Source: Microbacteriaceae bacterium
Lineage (GTDB): Bacteria; Actinomycetota; Actinomycetes; Actinomycetales; Microbacteriaceae
DNA: 7,412 nt
Direction: 5' to 3'
Assembly (NCBI GenBank): GCA_947447385.1
Contig: CANFKN010000059.1
Coordinates: forward strand, 1-7,412
Numbering within the stretch: position 1 is the first letter of the stretch; each line of letters opens with the position of its first letter. The notes beneath the pieces were generated by a model. That model searched no databases. It was not told where the DNA came from and worked only from the letters and a program-made list of their open reading frames with translations. Positions 1 to 6,167 of the stretch are shown here, one piece after another. A program made the position numbers and the translations under genes.

Positions 1-435
1 CCAGTCACCCGCGCTAGAAGTGTCGGCATAGAAATAAGCCCAGTGACATTCGGCGTAGGTAGGTGTTGAAGTGCACGGCTGAACTGTTATCGATGGCCAG
101 CCAGCAATTCGGCAGGCAAAACCGACCGGAAAATCTGTGGTGCCTGCGACCTCGATGCCAGCGGCGTTGAATAGTTGCCACCCGTTGAGTTCATTGCTTA
201 CAGCGCTCCCTGACGAGTTGAACTTTGGTGCACATTTCACAACTGGCTGTCGTTTAGATTGTGCTCCAAAATCAATCACCAAAGAAACACCAGGGTGAGC
301 CTCGTCGCACCAACTTGCGCTTGCGCTCGCCGAAGCCGAAGCACTTGGTTTCGAATCAGGCACAACGTGGGTTAGCCCAACCAAAGCCACAAGCAGAATC
401 AAACCAATCAGAACTGGGCGCAACTTTATTTTCAT
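1..435 (-). CDS. Secreted transcobalamin beta-domain-like (DUF4430-type) protein, 3' end outside window
   Basis: An open frame of 145 codons runs from ATG at 435 to the left edge with no stop, so the C-terminus is missing. Residues 1-24 are a basic start plus a hydrophobic segment (KIKLRP then LIGLILLVALVGL), a signal peptide or membrane anchor. A Ser-Ala repeat linker follows (31-41), then a domain with Cys at 43, 68, 108, 121 and 130. Visible motifs are VSLVIDFG (50-57), LNGWQLFNAAGIEVAGT (83-99), FACRIAGWP (106-114) and HWAYFYAD (131-138). This order (a 'lelL.aaGf.v.gt' block, a 'CRI.G.P' block, then an aromatic 'WxYxxA' block) recalls the transcobalamin-like C-terminal domain and small secreted proteins found beside actinobacterial cobalamin ECF transporters. 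That assignment is from memory of the family pattern. It starts 19 nt after the stop of the toroid protein, so the two are probably one B12-controlled transcript. The ribosome binding site (an AGG about 10 nt before the ATG) is weak, which suggests translational coupling. The Cys residues suit disulfides outside the cell. Confidence 0.72.
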   Translation of the reverse strand, partial: MKIKLRPVLIGLILLVALVGLTHVVPDSKPSASASASASASWCDEAHPGVSLVIDFGAQSKRQPVVKCAPKFNSSGSAVSNELNGWQLFNAAGIEVAGTTDFPVGFACRIAGWPSITVQPCTSTPTYAECHWAYFYADTSSAGDW

Positions 436-454
436 CGAGAATGCCTGTCGAGCC

Positions 455-1444
455 CTAGATTGCAGCCAGAAGCGTGAGGTAAGTTTTGCCAATCAACGGC
501 AAGTAACCCTGGGCTGTGACATAGCGATCGCCAGAACCGATTGCCCAAGGCGCTTCAATGCCACCATCGGCTTGAACTTTGCCGCGCAACCAAGTTGCAT
601 AAGGCGCAACGTTCTGACCCGCGGCCTGAAGGCCCATGATTGCATAGGCAGTGCCGTTCGGGTCAAGGTCGCCCCAAGCTTCGAAATGGTTGTTGTTCAC
701 ATCGGTTCGCTTCAAAAACGCCACGGCCTTCGAGACGACCGAGTTTCGTTTTGTGTTTGAAGCTTTTGTCGCGAAGTTGAGCGACTTGAGTGCTTGAATC
801 GCAATCGCAGTAACGTCGGTGCCACCGGTAGTAAGCGTTGGGTCATAGTTGAAACCGCCGTCGGCCAGCTGCATTTTCATGAGCGCAGCCGCTGCTTTTC
901 TTGCTGAGGCAAGGTCGCTCTGCGACTGAAGCCCCAGAACTACCCAAGCAACGTCTTGTGCGTTACCCTGCGACGCTGAAGCGCCACCATCAGTCTTCAC
1001 GATTTCGTCGAGTGAAGCAGTGAGCCTTGCTTGCTTCACGGGGTTAGGTGCTTTTAGAACTTTGCTCGCAAACAAGAACTTGCCGGTCAGGCCGGGCTTG
1101 AGTGTGAAAGTTGCAGAATCCATCAAGTAACCGGGGCGTTTTTTATTGCCGAGAACGAGACTTGGGTTTGTGAACTCAGCTACCGTTGCGGCGTCTAGGT
1201 CGCCTGCGGTGATGCCGGCGCCGGCAAGTTGAATCAATGACTCAAGAGCAAAGCCCGTGGTCATTCTTGTCTGAATGTCACTTGCGGTGAATGCCGACTT
1301 CAGAAAAGCAACTGTTTTTGGCAACTGGGTATTCGATGCGGCGCTGGCGGCACCTGAAATCGAGCCGAGTGAAATCGCGCTGGCGACTGTAGTGACGGTG
1401 ATGATTGTTGCGATTTTGCGCAACCCAGATTTAGGTTCGAACAT
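455..1444 (-). CDS. Secreted alpha/alpha-toroid (prenyltransferase/squalene-oxidase repeat) protein, probable cobalamin-binding, transcobalamin alpha-domain-like
   Basis: This 329-residue protein starts at ATG 1444-1442. The start is chosen because GAAAGG (1457-1452) lies 7 nt upstream and because it places a normal signal peptide at the N-terminus: a basic n-region (K5, R9, K10), a hydrophobic core (about 11-30) and an A-S-A cleavage site near 33-36. The mature part carries repeats of the alpha/alpha-toroid type: QLADGGF (192-198) followed by GGTDVTAIAIQAL (207-219), DPNGTAYAIMGLQAAG (261-276), QADGGI (291-296) and RYVTAQGYLPL (307-317). The fold is shared by terpene cyclases, prenyltransferases and the cobalamin-binding alpha domain of transcobalamin/intrinsic factor. 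The exported location and lack of a recognisable catalytic DxDD motif argue against a cyclase. The cobalamin riboswitch just upstream argues for B12 binding (inference). An in-frame ATG at 1540 would add 32 residues, but that stretch lies in the riboswitch expression platform. The next gene follows 19 nt after the stop. Confidence 0.82.
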   Translation of the reverse strand: MFEPKSGLRKIATIITVTTVASAISLGSISGAASAASNTQLPKTVAFLKSAFTASDIQTRMTTGFALESLIQLAGAGITAGDLDAATVAEFTNPSLVLGNKKRPGYLMDSATFTLKPGLTGKFLFASKVLKAPNPVKQARLTASLDEIVKTDGGASASQGNAQDVAWVVLGLQSQSDLASARKAAAALMKMQLADGGFNYDPTLTTGGTDVTAIAIQALKSLNFATKASNTKRNSVVSKAVAFLKRTDVNNNHFEAWGDLDPNGTAYAIMGLQAAGQNVAPYATWLRGKVQADGGIEAPWAIGSGDRYVTAQGYLPLIGKTYLTLLAAI

Positions 1445-1493
1445 TCGAACGCCTTTCGCTTTATGCGATCTGAGTGCGAAGGCGAATGTGGTT

Positions 1494-1524
1494 AAACGAA
1501 AACCCCTGCAACTTTTGCAAGGGG
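1494..1524 (-). terminator. Attenuator terminator of the cobalamin riboswitch
   Basis: On the minus strand CCCCTTGCAA (1524-1515) pairs with TTGCAGGGG (1511-1503). The helix is 9 bp with one bulged T and a 3-nt loop (AAG), followed by the interrupted T tract TTTTCGTTT (1502-1494). It lies between the aptamer and the toroid-gene ribosome binding site at 1457-1452. This is where a B12-dependent premature terminator is expected. The interrupted T tract makes it weaker looking than the terminator at 4565-4599. Confidence 0.65.
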
Positions 1525-1525
1525 T

Positions 1526-1581
1526 GTCGAATAGTTTCATTCGACTCCACCCGTAGACCTCGACGGTATTTTTGGAGTCAA
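1526..1581 (-). promoter_or_regulatory. Riboswitch expression platform: mutually exclusive anti-antiterminator and antiterminator hairpins
   Basis: Just after the aptamer on the minus strand, TTGACTCCA (1581-1573) can pair with TGGAGTCGA (1549-1541), 9 bp including one G-U. The second strand of that helix overlaps the 5' strand of another perfect hairpin, GTCGAAT (1545-1539) with ATTCGAC (1532-1526), which adjoins the CCCC of the terminator stem at 1524-1503. The two helices cannot form together, the usual geometry of a switch. The first helix also hides a GGAG that lies 4 nt before an ATG at 1540-1538, so control of translation from that ATG is a possible second reading. The pairings are visible in the sequence; the regulatory logic is inferred. 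Confidence 0.65.
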
Positions 1582-1590
1582 TCGCCTCTA

Positions 1591-1738
1591 AGTTGGCATT
1601 CCGACTTTCAGTTGCGGCAGTTTTGAGATGACCTCAAAACCACTTGCACCTGATTCACGGTTGCGGGTCAGCACCAGATTCTCACTGGGTTTTCCCAACC
1701 AAAAGGCAAAAGCTACATTCTTATTTGAATGCCTAACC
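1591..1738 (-). ncRNA. Cobalamin (B12) riboswitch aptamer
   Basis: Read on the minus strand, 1697-1655 contains the conserved cobalamin core: TTGGGAAAACCCAGTGAG, then AATCTGGTGCTGACCCGC, then AACCGTGA. The CCAG/CTGG stem around TGAGAAT matches the GGGAAxxCCAGTGxxAATCTGG...CTGACxCGCAxC layout of known elements such as the E. coli btuB leader. The 3' conserved part, GTCGGAATGCC, is at 1605-1595. A closing helix pairs GGCATTC (1733-1727) with GAATGCC (1601-1595) and extends by GGTT/AACT across a bulged A. A peripheral hairpin with a perfect 7-bp stem, TTTTGAG/CTCAAAA, occupies 1639-1621. The element precedes the secreted toroid-protein gene and identifies that operon as B12-responsive. Its first bases overlap the end of the upstream CPBP protease gene. 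The exact outer boundaries are approximate. Confidence 0.93.
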
Positions 1739-2540
1739 AATGTAGCAGTGCAAAGCCAACAAAGCTCACCAGATCGAGCACAAAATGGGCAAAAATCAAA
1801 ACCTGCAAGCGACCAAACTTTTTATAAAGCCACCCAAACACCAGGCCCATTGCGAGGTTGCCTACGAAACCACCAAAGCCTTGATATAGGTGGTATGAGC
1901 CACGGATAACCGCACTCACCCAAATCTGGCTGCGACTTGACCAACCCATTGCGGTTAGCCGGTTGAACAGGTAGCCAACGATTATGAACTCCTCAACTAG
2001 CGCTGCCCTAAGGGCGGAAAGAAGGAGCATGGGAACAGCCCACCAATAACCGGGCAAGTCACTAGGAACAACTTGCGCGGCCAGACCAAGTGCACGAGCG
2101 CCAAAATACAAGCCCAAGCCTGGCAAGCCGATGCAGGCGGCCAAGCCGAGACCACTCGCGAAATCTCTGAACTTGAGTGGGCGAAGAAATCCGAGTTTCT
2201 CAAACGCGCTAAATGCGGTGTTGTGTTCATCGCTCGAAATCGGCCGCCAAACAAGATAAAGCACAAGGGCAACAGGAGCCATCGCCAACGTTATGCCTAC
2301 AAACTGGTAGCAAAAGTCGAGCCATTCCCGAGGCGAAGCGCTCGGATTGATGTGCTGGACTGAGCCAGCCAAGCCCTTCGGTGCGGTCAGGCTAGCCACC
2401 AGAGAGAGAATCGAATAGACGGCTGAGGCGCCGAGGCTAAGGGCAAGCACAATGATGATCTCGACACCGAAACGCTGCCGAATTGGCTGGTATTCGCTCG
2501 TTTTCAAGGTCATTTTGCCTTTCTTGCCTCTCAACTTCAC
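1713..2540 (-). CDS. CPBP-family intramembrane glutamic endopeptidase
   Basis: This is a polytopic membrane protein of 275 residues from GTG 2540-2538, or 266 from ATG 2513-2511. The CPBP (CAAX protease and bacteriocin-processing, Abi) signature is present: EE at 183-184 in ALVEEFIIVGYLFNRL, His217 in RGSYHLYQGF, and His252/Asp256 in FAHFVLDLVSF. The classical motif 1 is EExxxR, and here the Arg position is Val188. I recall EExxxxGYL-type variants as common in actinobacterial members, so this is not a sign of decay. Hydrophobic segments lie near 25-52, 76-98, 128-150, 165-182, 205-237 and 246-270. For the GTG start, GAGAGG sits 6 nt upstream. For the ATG, AAAGG sits 4 nt upstream. Both lie in a duplicated 13-nt sequence, so the choice is open. 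Substrate is unknown. Its 3' end overlaps the B12 riboswitch, so read-through from this gene would pass through that switch. Confidence 0.88.
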   Translation of the reverse strand: MKLRGKKGKMTLKTSEYQPIRQRFGVEIIIVLALSLGASAVYSILSLVASLTAPKGLAGSVQHINPSASPREWLDFCYQFVGITLAMAPVALVLYLVWRPISSDEHNTAFSAFEKLGFLRPLKFRDFASGLGLAACIGLPGLGLYFGARALGLAAQVVPSDLPGYWWAVPMLLLSALRAALVEEFIIVGYLFNRLTAMGWSSRSQIWVSAVIRGSYHLYQGFGGFVGNLAMGLVFGWLYKKFGRLQVLIFAHFVLDLVSFVGFALLHWLGIQIRM

Positions 2541-2554
2541 CTCTTGCCTCTCAA
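2522..2554 (-). repeat. 13-nt direct repeat duplicating the protease ribosome binding site
   Basis: The minus-strand sequence TTGAGAGGCAAGA occurs exactly twice, at 2554-2542 and 2534-2522, with a period of 20 nt. The first copy provides GAGAGG 6 nt before the GTG start at 2540. The second puts the same purine-rich sequence inside the first codons, upstream of ATG 2513. It may be a local duplication that created a second start. Confidence 0.8.
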
Positions 2555-2632
2555 GTTGAAGGGGTTTTCGGAGTAGTTGTTTCTATTTGGTAAATAATTC
2601 CAATAAAACCACAGAGTTAGTTTGTCTTTGCC

Positions 2633-2655
2633 CTAGGCTCGACACATGTGCCTAG
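2633..2655. promoter_or_regulatory. Inverted repeat CTAGGC-N11-GCCTAG, candidate operator
   Basis: CTAGGC (2633-2638) and GCCTAG (2650-2655) form a perfect 6-bp inverted repeat with an 11-nt spacer, and the right half extends through the palindrome CACATGTG (2643-2650). It lies about 54-76 bp before the binding-protein start, in the divergent region shared with the protease gene, a position suited to a regulator site. No convincing -35/-10 pair was found around it, and a chance repeat is possible. Confidence 0.3.
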
Positions 2656-2708
2656 CGTGACTCTGTTTTAGCGCGCGTTAGTAAATCTAATCTAGAAAGT
2701 AGGAGAGC

Positions 2709-4547
2709 ATGAATATTAAAAAATCACTCGCCGCAGTTGCATTAACTGCCTTGCTAGCAGCAGGCCTTAGCGCTTGTTCAGCAGGAGGATCTGAGATTGT
2801 TGCAGGTTCAGCCGTAAACGTTGGTTGGAACCAAGACTTTTATTCGGCAAATGGCCAGACCTCAAACGGTAACGCCACTGCCAACAACAACATTCTTTAC
2901 ATGGCCAACTCGAGCTTCAACTACTACGACGACAAGCAGACTCTTATCAAGAACGAGCAGTTCGGCAAGTACGAGCTCGTAAGCCAAGACCCGCTAACCG
3001 TCAAGTACACCATCAACGAAGGTGTTAAGTGGAGCGACGGCGCTGCTGTTGACGCTTCTGACATGCTGCTCTCATGGGCTGCAAACAGCTGCTTGTTCAA
3101 CAACGTTTCGCCAGAATACGACGCTGAAGGCAACATCTCTAACCAGGCAGCACTTGACGCCGGTGTGTTCTTTGACTCAGTTAGCTGTGGCACTGACCTC
3201 GCAAGCGTTACCAAGACTCCTGAAATCAGCGACAACGGTCGTTCATTGACTTTGATCTATGACGAGCCAAAGGTTGACTGGGAGCTCGACTTTGCAGTAG
3301 GTGTTGCAGCACACGTAACCACCATGAACGCATTCAAGGCTGATGGCCTAACTGCTGAAGACGCTAAGGCCAAGTTCATCAAGGCTGTTCAAGACAAAGA
3401 CCTAGCAACTTTGGCTCCAATTGCAAAATTCTGGAGCAGCGGCTATGACGTGCAGAACTATGGCGACGTCGACCCATCAGTATTCGTTTCAGACGGCGCT
3501 TATGTAATCAGCGACCTAGTGAAGGGTGACCACGTCACTCTAACTGCGAACAAAGATTACAACTGGGGCCCAAAGCCACAGATTGAGACCGTAACCGTTC
3601 GCACCATCGAAGACCCACTTGCATCTGTAACTGCATTGGCTAACGGTGAAGTTGACGCAATCTCACCACAGGCAACCGCCGACATCATGACCGCTCTAAA
3701 GGCTGAAGAAGCAAAGGGCATCACAACTCTTGCAACTTCAGATGCAACCTATGAGCACATCGACTTGACCCTAAACAACAAGGGCCCATTCGACCCAGCA
3801 ACTTATGGTGGCGACGCAGAGAAGGCAAAGTCAGTTCGACTAGCATTCTTGAAGACCATTCCTCGTCAAGACATCATCACCAAGTTGATCCAGCCGATCA
3901 ACCCTGATGCCAAGCTAAACGACTCACAGACCGCGCTACCTGGTTCGCCGAACTATGACTCAATCGCTGCAGCAAACGGTTCAGCCGATTACGCAGCTGT
4001 TGACATCGATGGTGCAAAGCAGCTTCTTGCTGACGCCGGCGTGACCGGCAAGGTAACAGTCAAGTTCTTGTTCGGTTGTGGCAACACTCGCCGCCAGAAC
4101 GAGTTCGCTTTGATTCAGGCATCGGCAGCTGAGGCTGGCTTCGACGTTCTGAACAAGTGTGACGACAACTGGGGATCACTGCTTGGCTCAGGCACCTACG
4201 ATGCAACCGTCTTCGGTTGGCAGTCAACCAGCACCGCTGTTACTGGCTCGAAGGCAACTTTCATCACTGATGGTGGAAACAACTTCACTGGTTACTCAAA
4301 CGCAGATGTTGACGCAGCTTATGCAAGCCTCTCGAAGGAATTCGACGCAGCTAAGCAGCTTGAGCTTCTAACTACAGTTGAGCAGAAGGTTTGGGCAGAT
4401 GGTTACGGTGTTACCGTGTTCCAGTTCCCAGGCGTAACTGCGTTCAACTCAAAGAAGATTGAGGGCATCACCCCAGCTCCTCTAGCTCCGATGTTCTTCT
4501 GGAACTTCTGGAACTGGAAGCAGCTTGGTGGCCAAGTTAACGGCTAA
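2709..4547 (+). CDS. ABC transporter substrate-binding lipoprotein, family 5 (peptide/nickel type)
   Basis: This 612-residue lipoprotein binds solute outside the cell and delivers it to the downstream permeases. Residues 1-23 are a lipoprotein signal (NIKKS n-region, hydrophobic AAVALTALLAAGL core) with lipobox LSAC, lipidated Cys23. Family-5 (SBP_bac_5) features follow: KYTINEGVKWSDG ending at 111 and then ASDMLLSW, the family hallmark, with PQIETVTVRTIEDPLASVTALANGEVDA in the central part (quoted motif is a run of 28, key residues PQIE, TIED, ALANGEVDA). C-terminal FDAAKQLELLTTVEQKVWADG is the typical late helix (key residues KQLELL, WADG). Length is on the long side of the family. Cys128, 160, 457 and 484 could form two disulfides. 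ATG 2709 is preceded by AGGAG (2701-2705) with a short 3-nt spacer. Codon use is noticeably uniform (AAC, GAC, AAG, GTT), suggesting high expression. The ligand cannot be inferred; oligopeptide is the default guess. Confidence 0.93.
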   Translation: MNIKKSLAAVALTALLAAGLSACSAGGSEIVAGSAVNVGWNQDFYSANGQTSNGNATANNNILYMANSSFNYYDDKQTLIKNEQFGKYELVSQDPLTVKYTINEGVKWSDGAAVDASDMLLSWAANSCLFNNVSPEYDAEGNISNQAALDAGVFFDSVSCGTDLASVTKTPEISDNGRSLTLIYDEPKVDWELDFAVGVAAHVTTMNAFKADGLTAEDAKAKFIKAVQDKDLATLAPIAKFWSSGYDVQNYGDVDPSVFVSDGAYVISDLVKGDHVTLTANKDYNWGPKPQIETVTVRTIEDPLASVTALANGEVDAISPQATADIMTALKAEEAKGITTLATSDATYEHIDLTLNNKGPFDPATYGGDAEKAKSVRLAFLKTIPRQDIITKLIQPINPDAKLNDSQTALPGSPNYDSIAAANGSADYAAVDIDGAKQLLADAGVTGKVTVKFLFGCGNTRRQNEFALIQASAAEAGFDVLNKCDDNWGSLLGSGTYDATVFGWQSTSTAVTGSKATFITDGGNNFTGYSNADVDAAYASLSKEFDAAKQLELLTTVEQKVWADGYGVTVFQFPGVTAFNSKKIEGITPAPLAPMFFWNFWNWKQLGGQVNG

Positions 4548-4564
4548 TAGATTCATGTGAAATG

Positions 4565-4599
4565 CGGGGTGGCGTCTCTAAGGCGCCACCCCGTTTTTT
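4565..4599 (+). terminator. Strong intrinsic terminator between binding protein and permease genes
   Basis: CGGGGTGGCG (4565-4574) pairs perfectly with CGCCACCCCG (4584-4593): 10 bp, loop of 9 nt, followed directly by six T (4594-4599). It lies 18 nt after the binding-protein stop and 38 nt before the first permease start. Partial read-through would give much more binding protein than permease, a common arrangement for ABC importers. Confidence 0.93.
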
Positions 4600-4625
4600 A
4601 GTATTAGTGTCTAAGCATTCTCAAC

Positions 4626-4631
4626 GAGGAG
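4626..4631 (+). promoter_or_regulatory. Ribosome binding site fixing the GTG start of the first permease
   Basis: GAGGAG lies 6 nt before GTG 4638-4640. It supports this non-ATG start, which puts a normal DppB-type first membrane helix at the very N-terminus. Confidence 0.85.
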
Positions 4632-4637
4632 TATTCG

Positions 4638-6167
4638 GTGTTAAGTTTTATTGGCCGGCGTTTGATCGCATCACTAGTGGTGCTCTTAGCAGCCACCTAC
4701 GTGATGTATGTTTTGACCGCATATTCTGGCGACCCGCTTGAAGACCTGCGCACGAGCACAGCTCGCAACAAAGAGCAACTGATCGAACACCGAATTCAAG
4801 TGCTCAATCTCAACATCCCGCCTTATTTTCGCTATTTCATTTGGCTCAAAGGCATCCTCGCGGGTTTAATCGGCCAGCTTGATTTGGGCAAGAACCTGAT
4901 CGGGCAACCAGTTGATGCCCTGCTCGCATCGGCAGTGGGTCACACACTTCAACTTGTGACAAGTGCCACGCTCATCGCCATTTTGCTCGGAGTGATTGTC
5001 GGCGTAGCGACCGCCCTACGACAGTACAGTGGCTTCGACTACACAGTCACATTTATCTCGTTCCTCTTCTATTCTTTGCCGGTGTTCTGGGTGGCCGTGC
5101 TGCTAAAGCAATATCTAGCAATCGGCTTCAACGACTTTCTGGTCTCACCCCAAGTAAGCCCGCTCGCAATCATTGTTTGCACCCTGCTAGCGGCCTTTAT
5201 CTGGTCGGGCATTCTGGGCGGCACATGGCGCCGACGCGGCATTGTTGCGGCTATCTCAGGCGGCGCTACAGCTCTTGTTTTGCTGCTCATCAATTTGACT
5301 CACTGGTTTGAAAACCCTTCGATCGGTTTGATTTTTGGTGCGATTCTCGGTGTTGGCACAGCGCTGATTGTGACCTCGCTCTCGACCGGCTTAGACAATA
5401 AGCGGGCAAGAAATTCATCTTTGGCAGTCGTTCTGCTTGGCCTGATTCTTTGGTTGCCCTTTGACGCGATTTCAAAATTCCTACTTGCACCGGCGGTTTT
5501 CGGAATAGCTGCGGGTTTTGTGGCAATTGGCGTTGCGATTGGCTGGTTCAATGGCGGCGTTGACCGTGGCCCTGTAGCTCGAACTTCCGGAATCACGGCG
5601 CTGATTATGGCTGGAATCATCGGTGTTGACCGTTTCATGCAAGCCTGGCAGCCATATTTCAACAGCAGCTATGTGAGTGGCCGACCTTTCGCGACCGTGG
5701 GTTCGTCAACCCCAAACCTGCAAGGCAGTTTCTGGGTTATGGGCGTTGACACTTTCACCCACTTGCTTTTGCCAACACTGGCACTTCTGCTCATTGGTTT
5801 CGCTGGCTACACCAGATATTCTCGCGCCAGCATGCTCGAGATTATGGACCAAGACTTTATTCGCACAGCCAGAGCTAAAGGTTTGAGCGAGCGCACCGTT
5901 GTTATGCGCCACGCCTTCAGAAACGCCATGATTCCTCTAACCACGCTAGTTGCATTCGATTTCGCCGGCGTCATTGGTGGCGCAGTGATTACCGAGCGAG
6001 TCTTTGCCTTCAGCGGCATGGGCAAGCTCTTTCTCGACAGTTTGTTGCACGTCGACCTCAACCCGGTCATGGGCTTCTTCTTGATCACCGGCACAGTTGC
6101 CATTCTCTTCAACTTGATAGCAGACATTGTTTATGGCCTGCTCGACCCTCGAATTAGGGTGGAATAA
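4638..6167 (+). CDS. DppB/OppB-like ABC transporter permease with enlarged membrane insertion
   Basis: This is one of the two inner-membrane channel subunits of the importer, 509 residues long against a usual 310-340. The N-terminus (MLSFIGRRLIASLVVLLAAT, helix 8-28) and the following extracellular part match DppB-type permeases. Helices near 104-126 and 138-158 precede the SLPVFWVAVLL block. The ATPase-docking EAA loop is at 401-433 (EIMDQDF, RTARAKG, then RHAFRNAMIP), and the end ADIVYGLLDPRIRVE is typical. Between about 172 and 335 the protein has roughly 165 extra residues with five or six additional hydrophobic segments (near 173-190, 203-221, 229-248, 261-276, 282-303, 315-332). Reading continues without a stop or frame break and codon use does not change, so this looks like a genuine insertion. 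The stop TAA shares its last A with the ATG of the next gene (6167), indicating coupled translation. Confidence 0.92.
   Translation: MLSFIGRRLIASLVVLLAATYVMYVLTAYSGDPLEDLRTSTARNKEQLIEHRIQVLNLNIPPYFRYFIWLKGILAGLIGQLDLGKNLIGQPVDALLASAVGHTLQLVTSATLIAILLGVIVGVATALRQYSGFDYTVTFISFLFYSLPVFWVAVLLKQYLAIGFNDFLVSPQVSPLAIIVCTLLAAFIWSGILGGTWRRRGIVAAISGGATALVLLLINLTHWFENPSIGLIFGAILGVGTALIVTSLSTGLDNKRARNSSLAVVLLGLILWLPFDAISKFLLAPAVFGIAAGFVAIGVAIGWFNGGVDRGPVARTSGITALIMAGIIGVDRFMQAWQPYFNSSYVSGRPFATVGSSTPNLQGSFWVMGVDTFTHLLLPTLALLLIGFAGYTRYSRASMLEIMDQDFIRTARAKGLSERTVVMRHAFRNAMIPLTTLVAFDFAGVIGGAVITERVFAFSGMGKLFLDSLLHVDLNPVMGFFLITGTVAILFNLIADIVYGLLDPRIRVE

Noticed and set aside
261..458. Plus-strand open frame of 65 codons opposite the two secreted-protein genes
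   Set aside because: It is antisense to the start of the gene at 435-1 and the end of the toroid gene, has a composition dominated by Gln/Pro/Ser/Lys with no recognisable motif, and no good ribosome binding site. It is a shadow of the minus-strand genes.
455..1444. Toroid protein as a terpene cyclase or squalene-hopene cyclase
   Set aside because: It is exported, only about half the length of such cyclases, lacks the catalytic DxDD motif, and is preceded by a cobalamin riboswitch.
1739..1744. TACATT (minus strand) as a -10 box for a promoter dedicated to the riboswitch
   Set aside because: No -35 match lies at proper spacing, and the predicted start (about 1732) would cut into the closing helix of the aptamer. 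Too weak to call.
1628..1909. Plus-strand open frame of 93 codons over the riboswitch and protease C-terminus
   Set aside because: It runs antisense to both the conserved riboswitch core and the conserved protease motifs, and shows no protein features of its own.
1713..2540. Protease as a decayed gene because the Arg of EExxxR is absent
   Set aside because: The Glu pair, His217, His252 and Asp256 are all in place, the frame is intact, and the EExxxxGYL variant is familiar from actinobacterial CPBP proteins.
2657..2693. GTGACT ... TAAATC / TAATCT as a sigma-70-type promoter of the binding-protein gene
   Set aside because: Spacing is 19 nt or more for the -10 candidates, and the closest would start transcription almost on the ribosome binding site. 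A promoter must exist in 2541-2708, but I cannot place it.
5300..5662. Minus-strand open frames of 78-120 codons opposite the permease insertion
   Set aside because: They are antisense to a clearly membrane-coding frame with continuous DppB features on both sides, and their products (rich in Arg, Pro, Ser, Lys) have no start signals or motifs.
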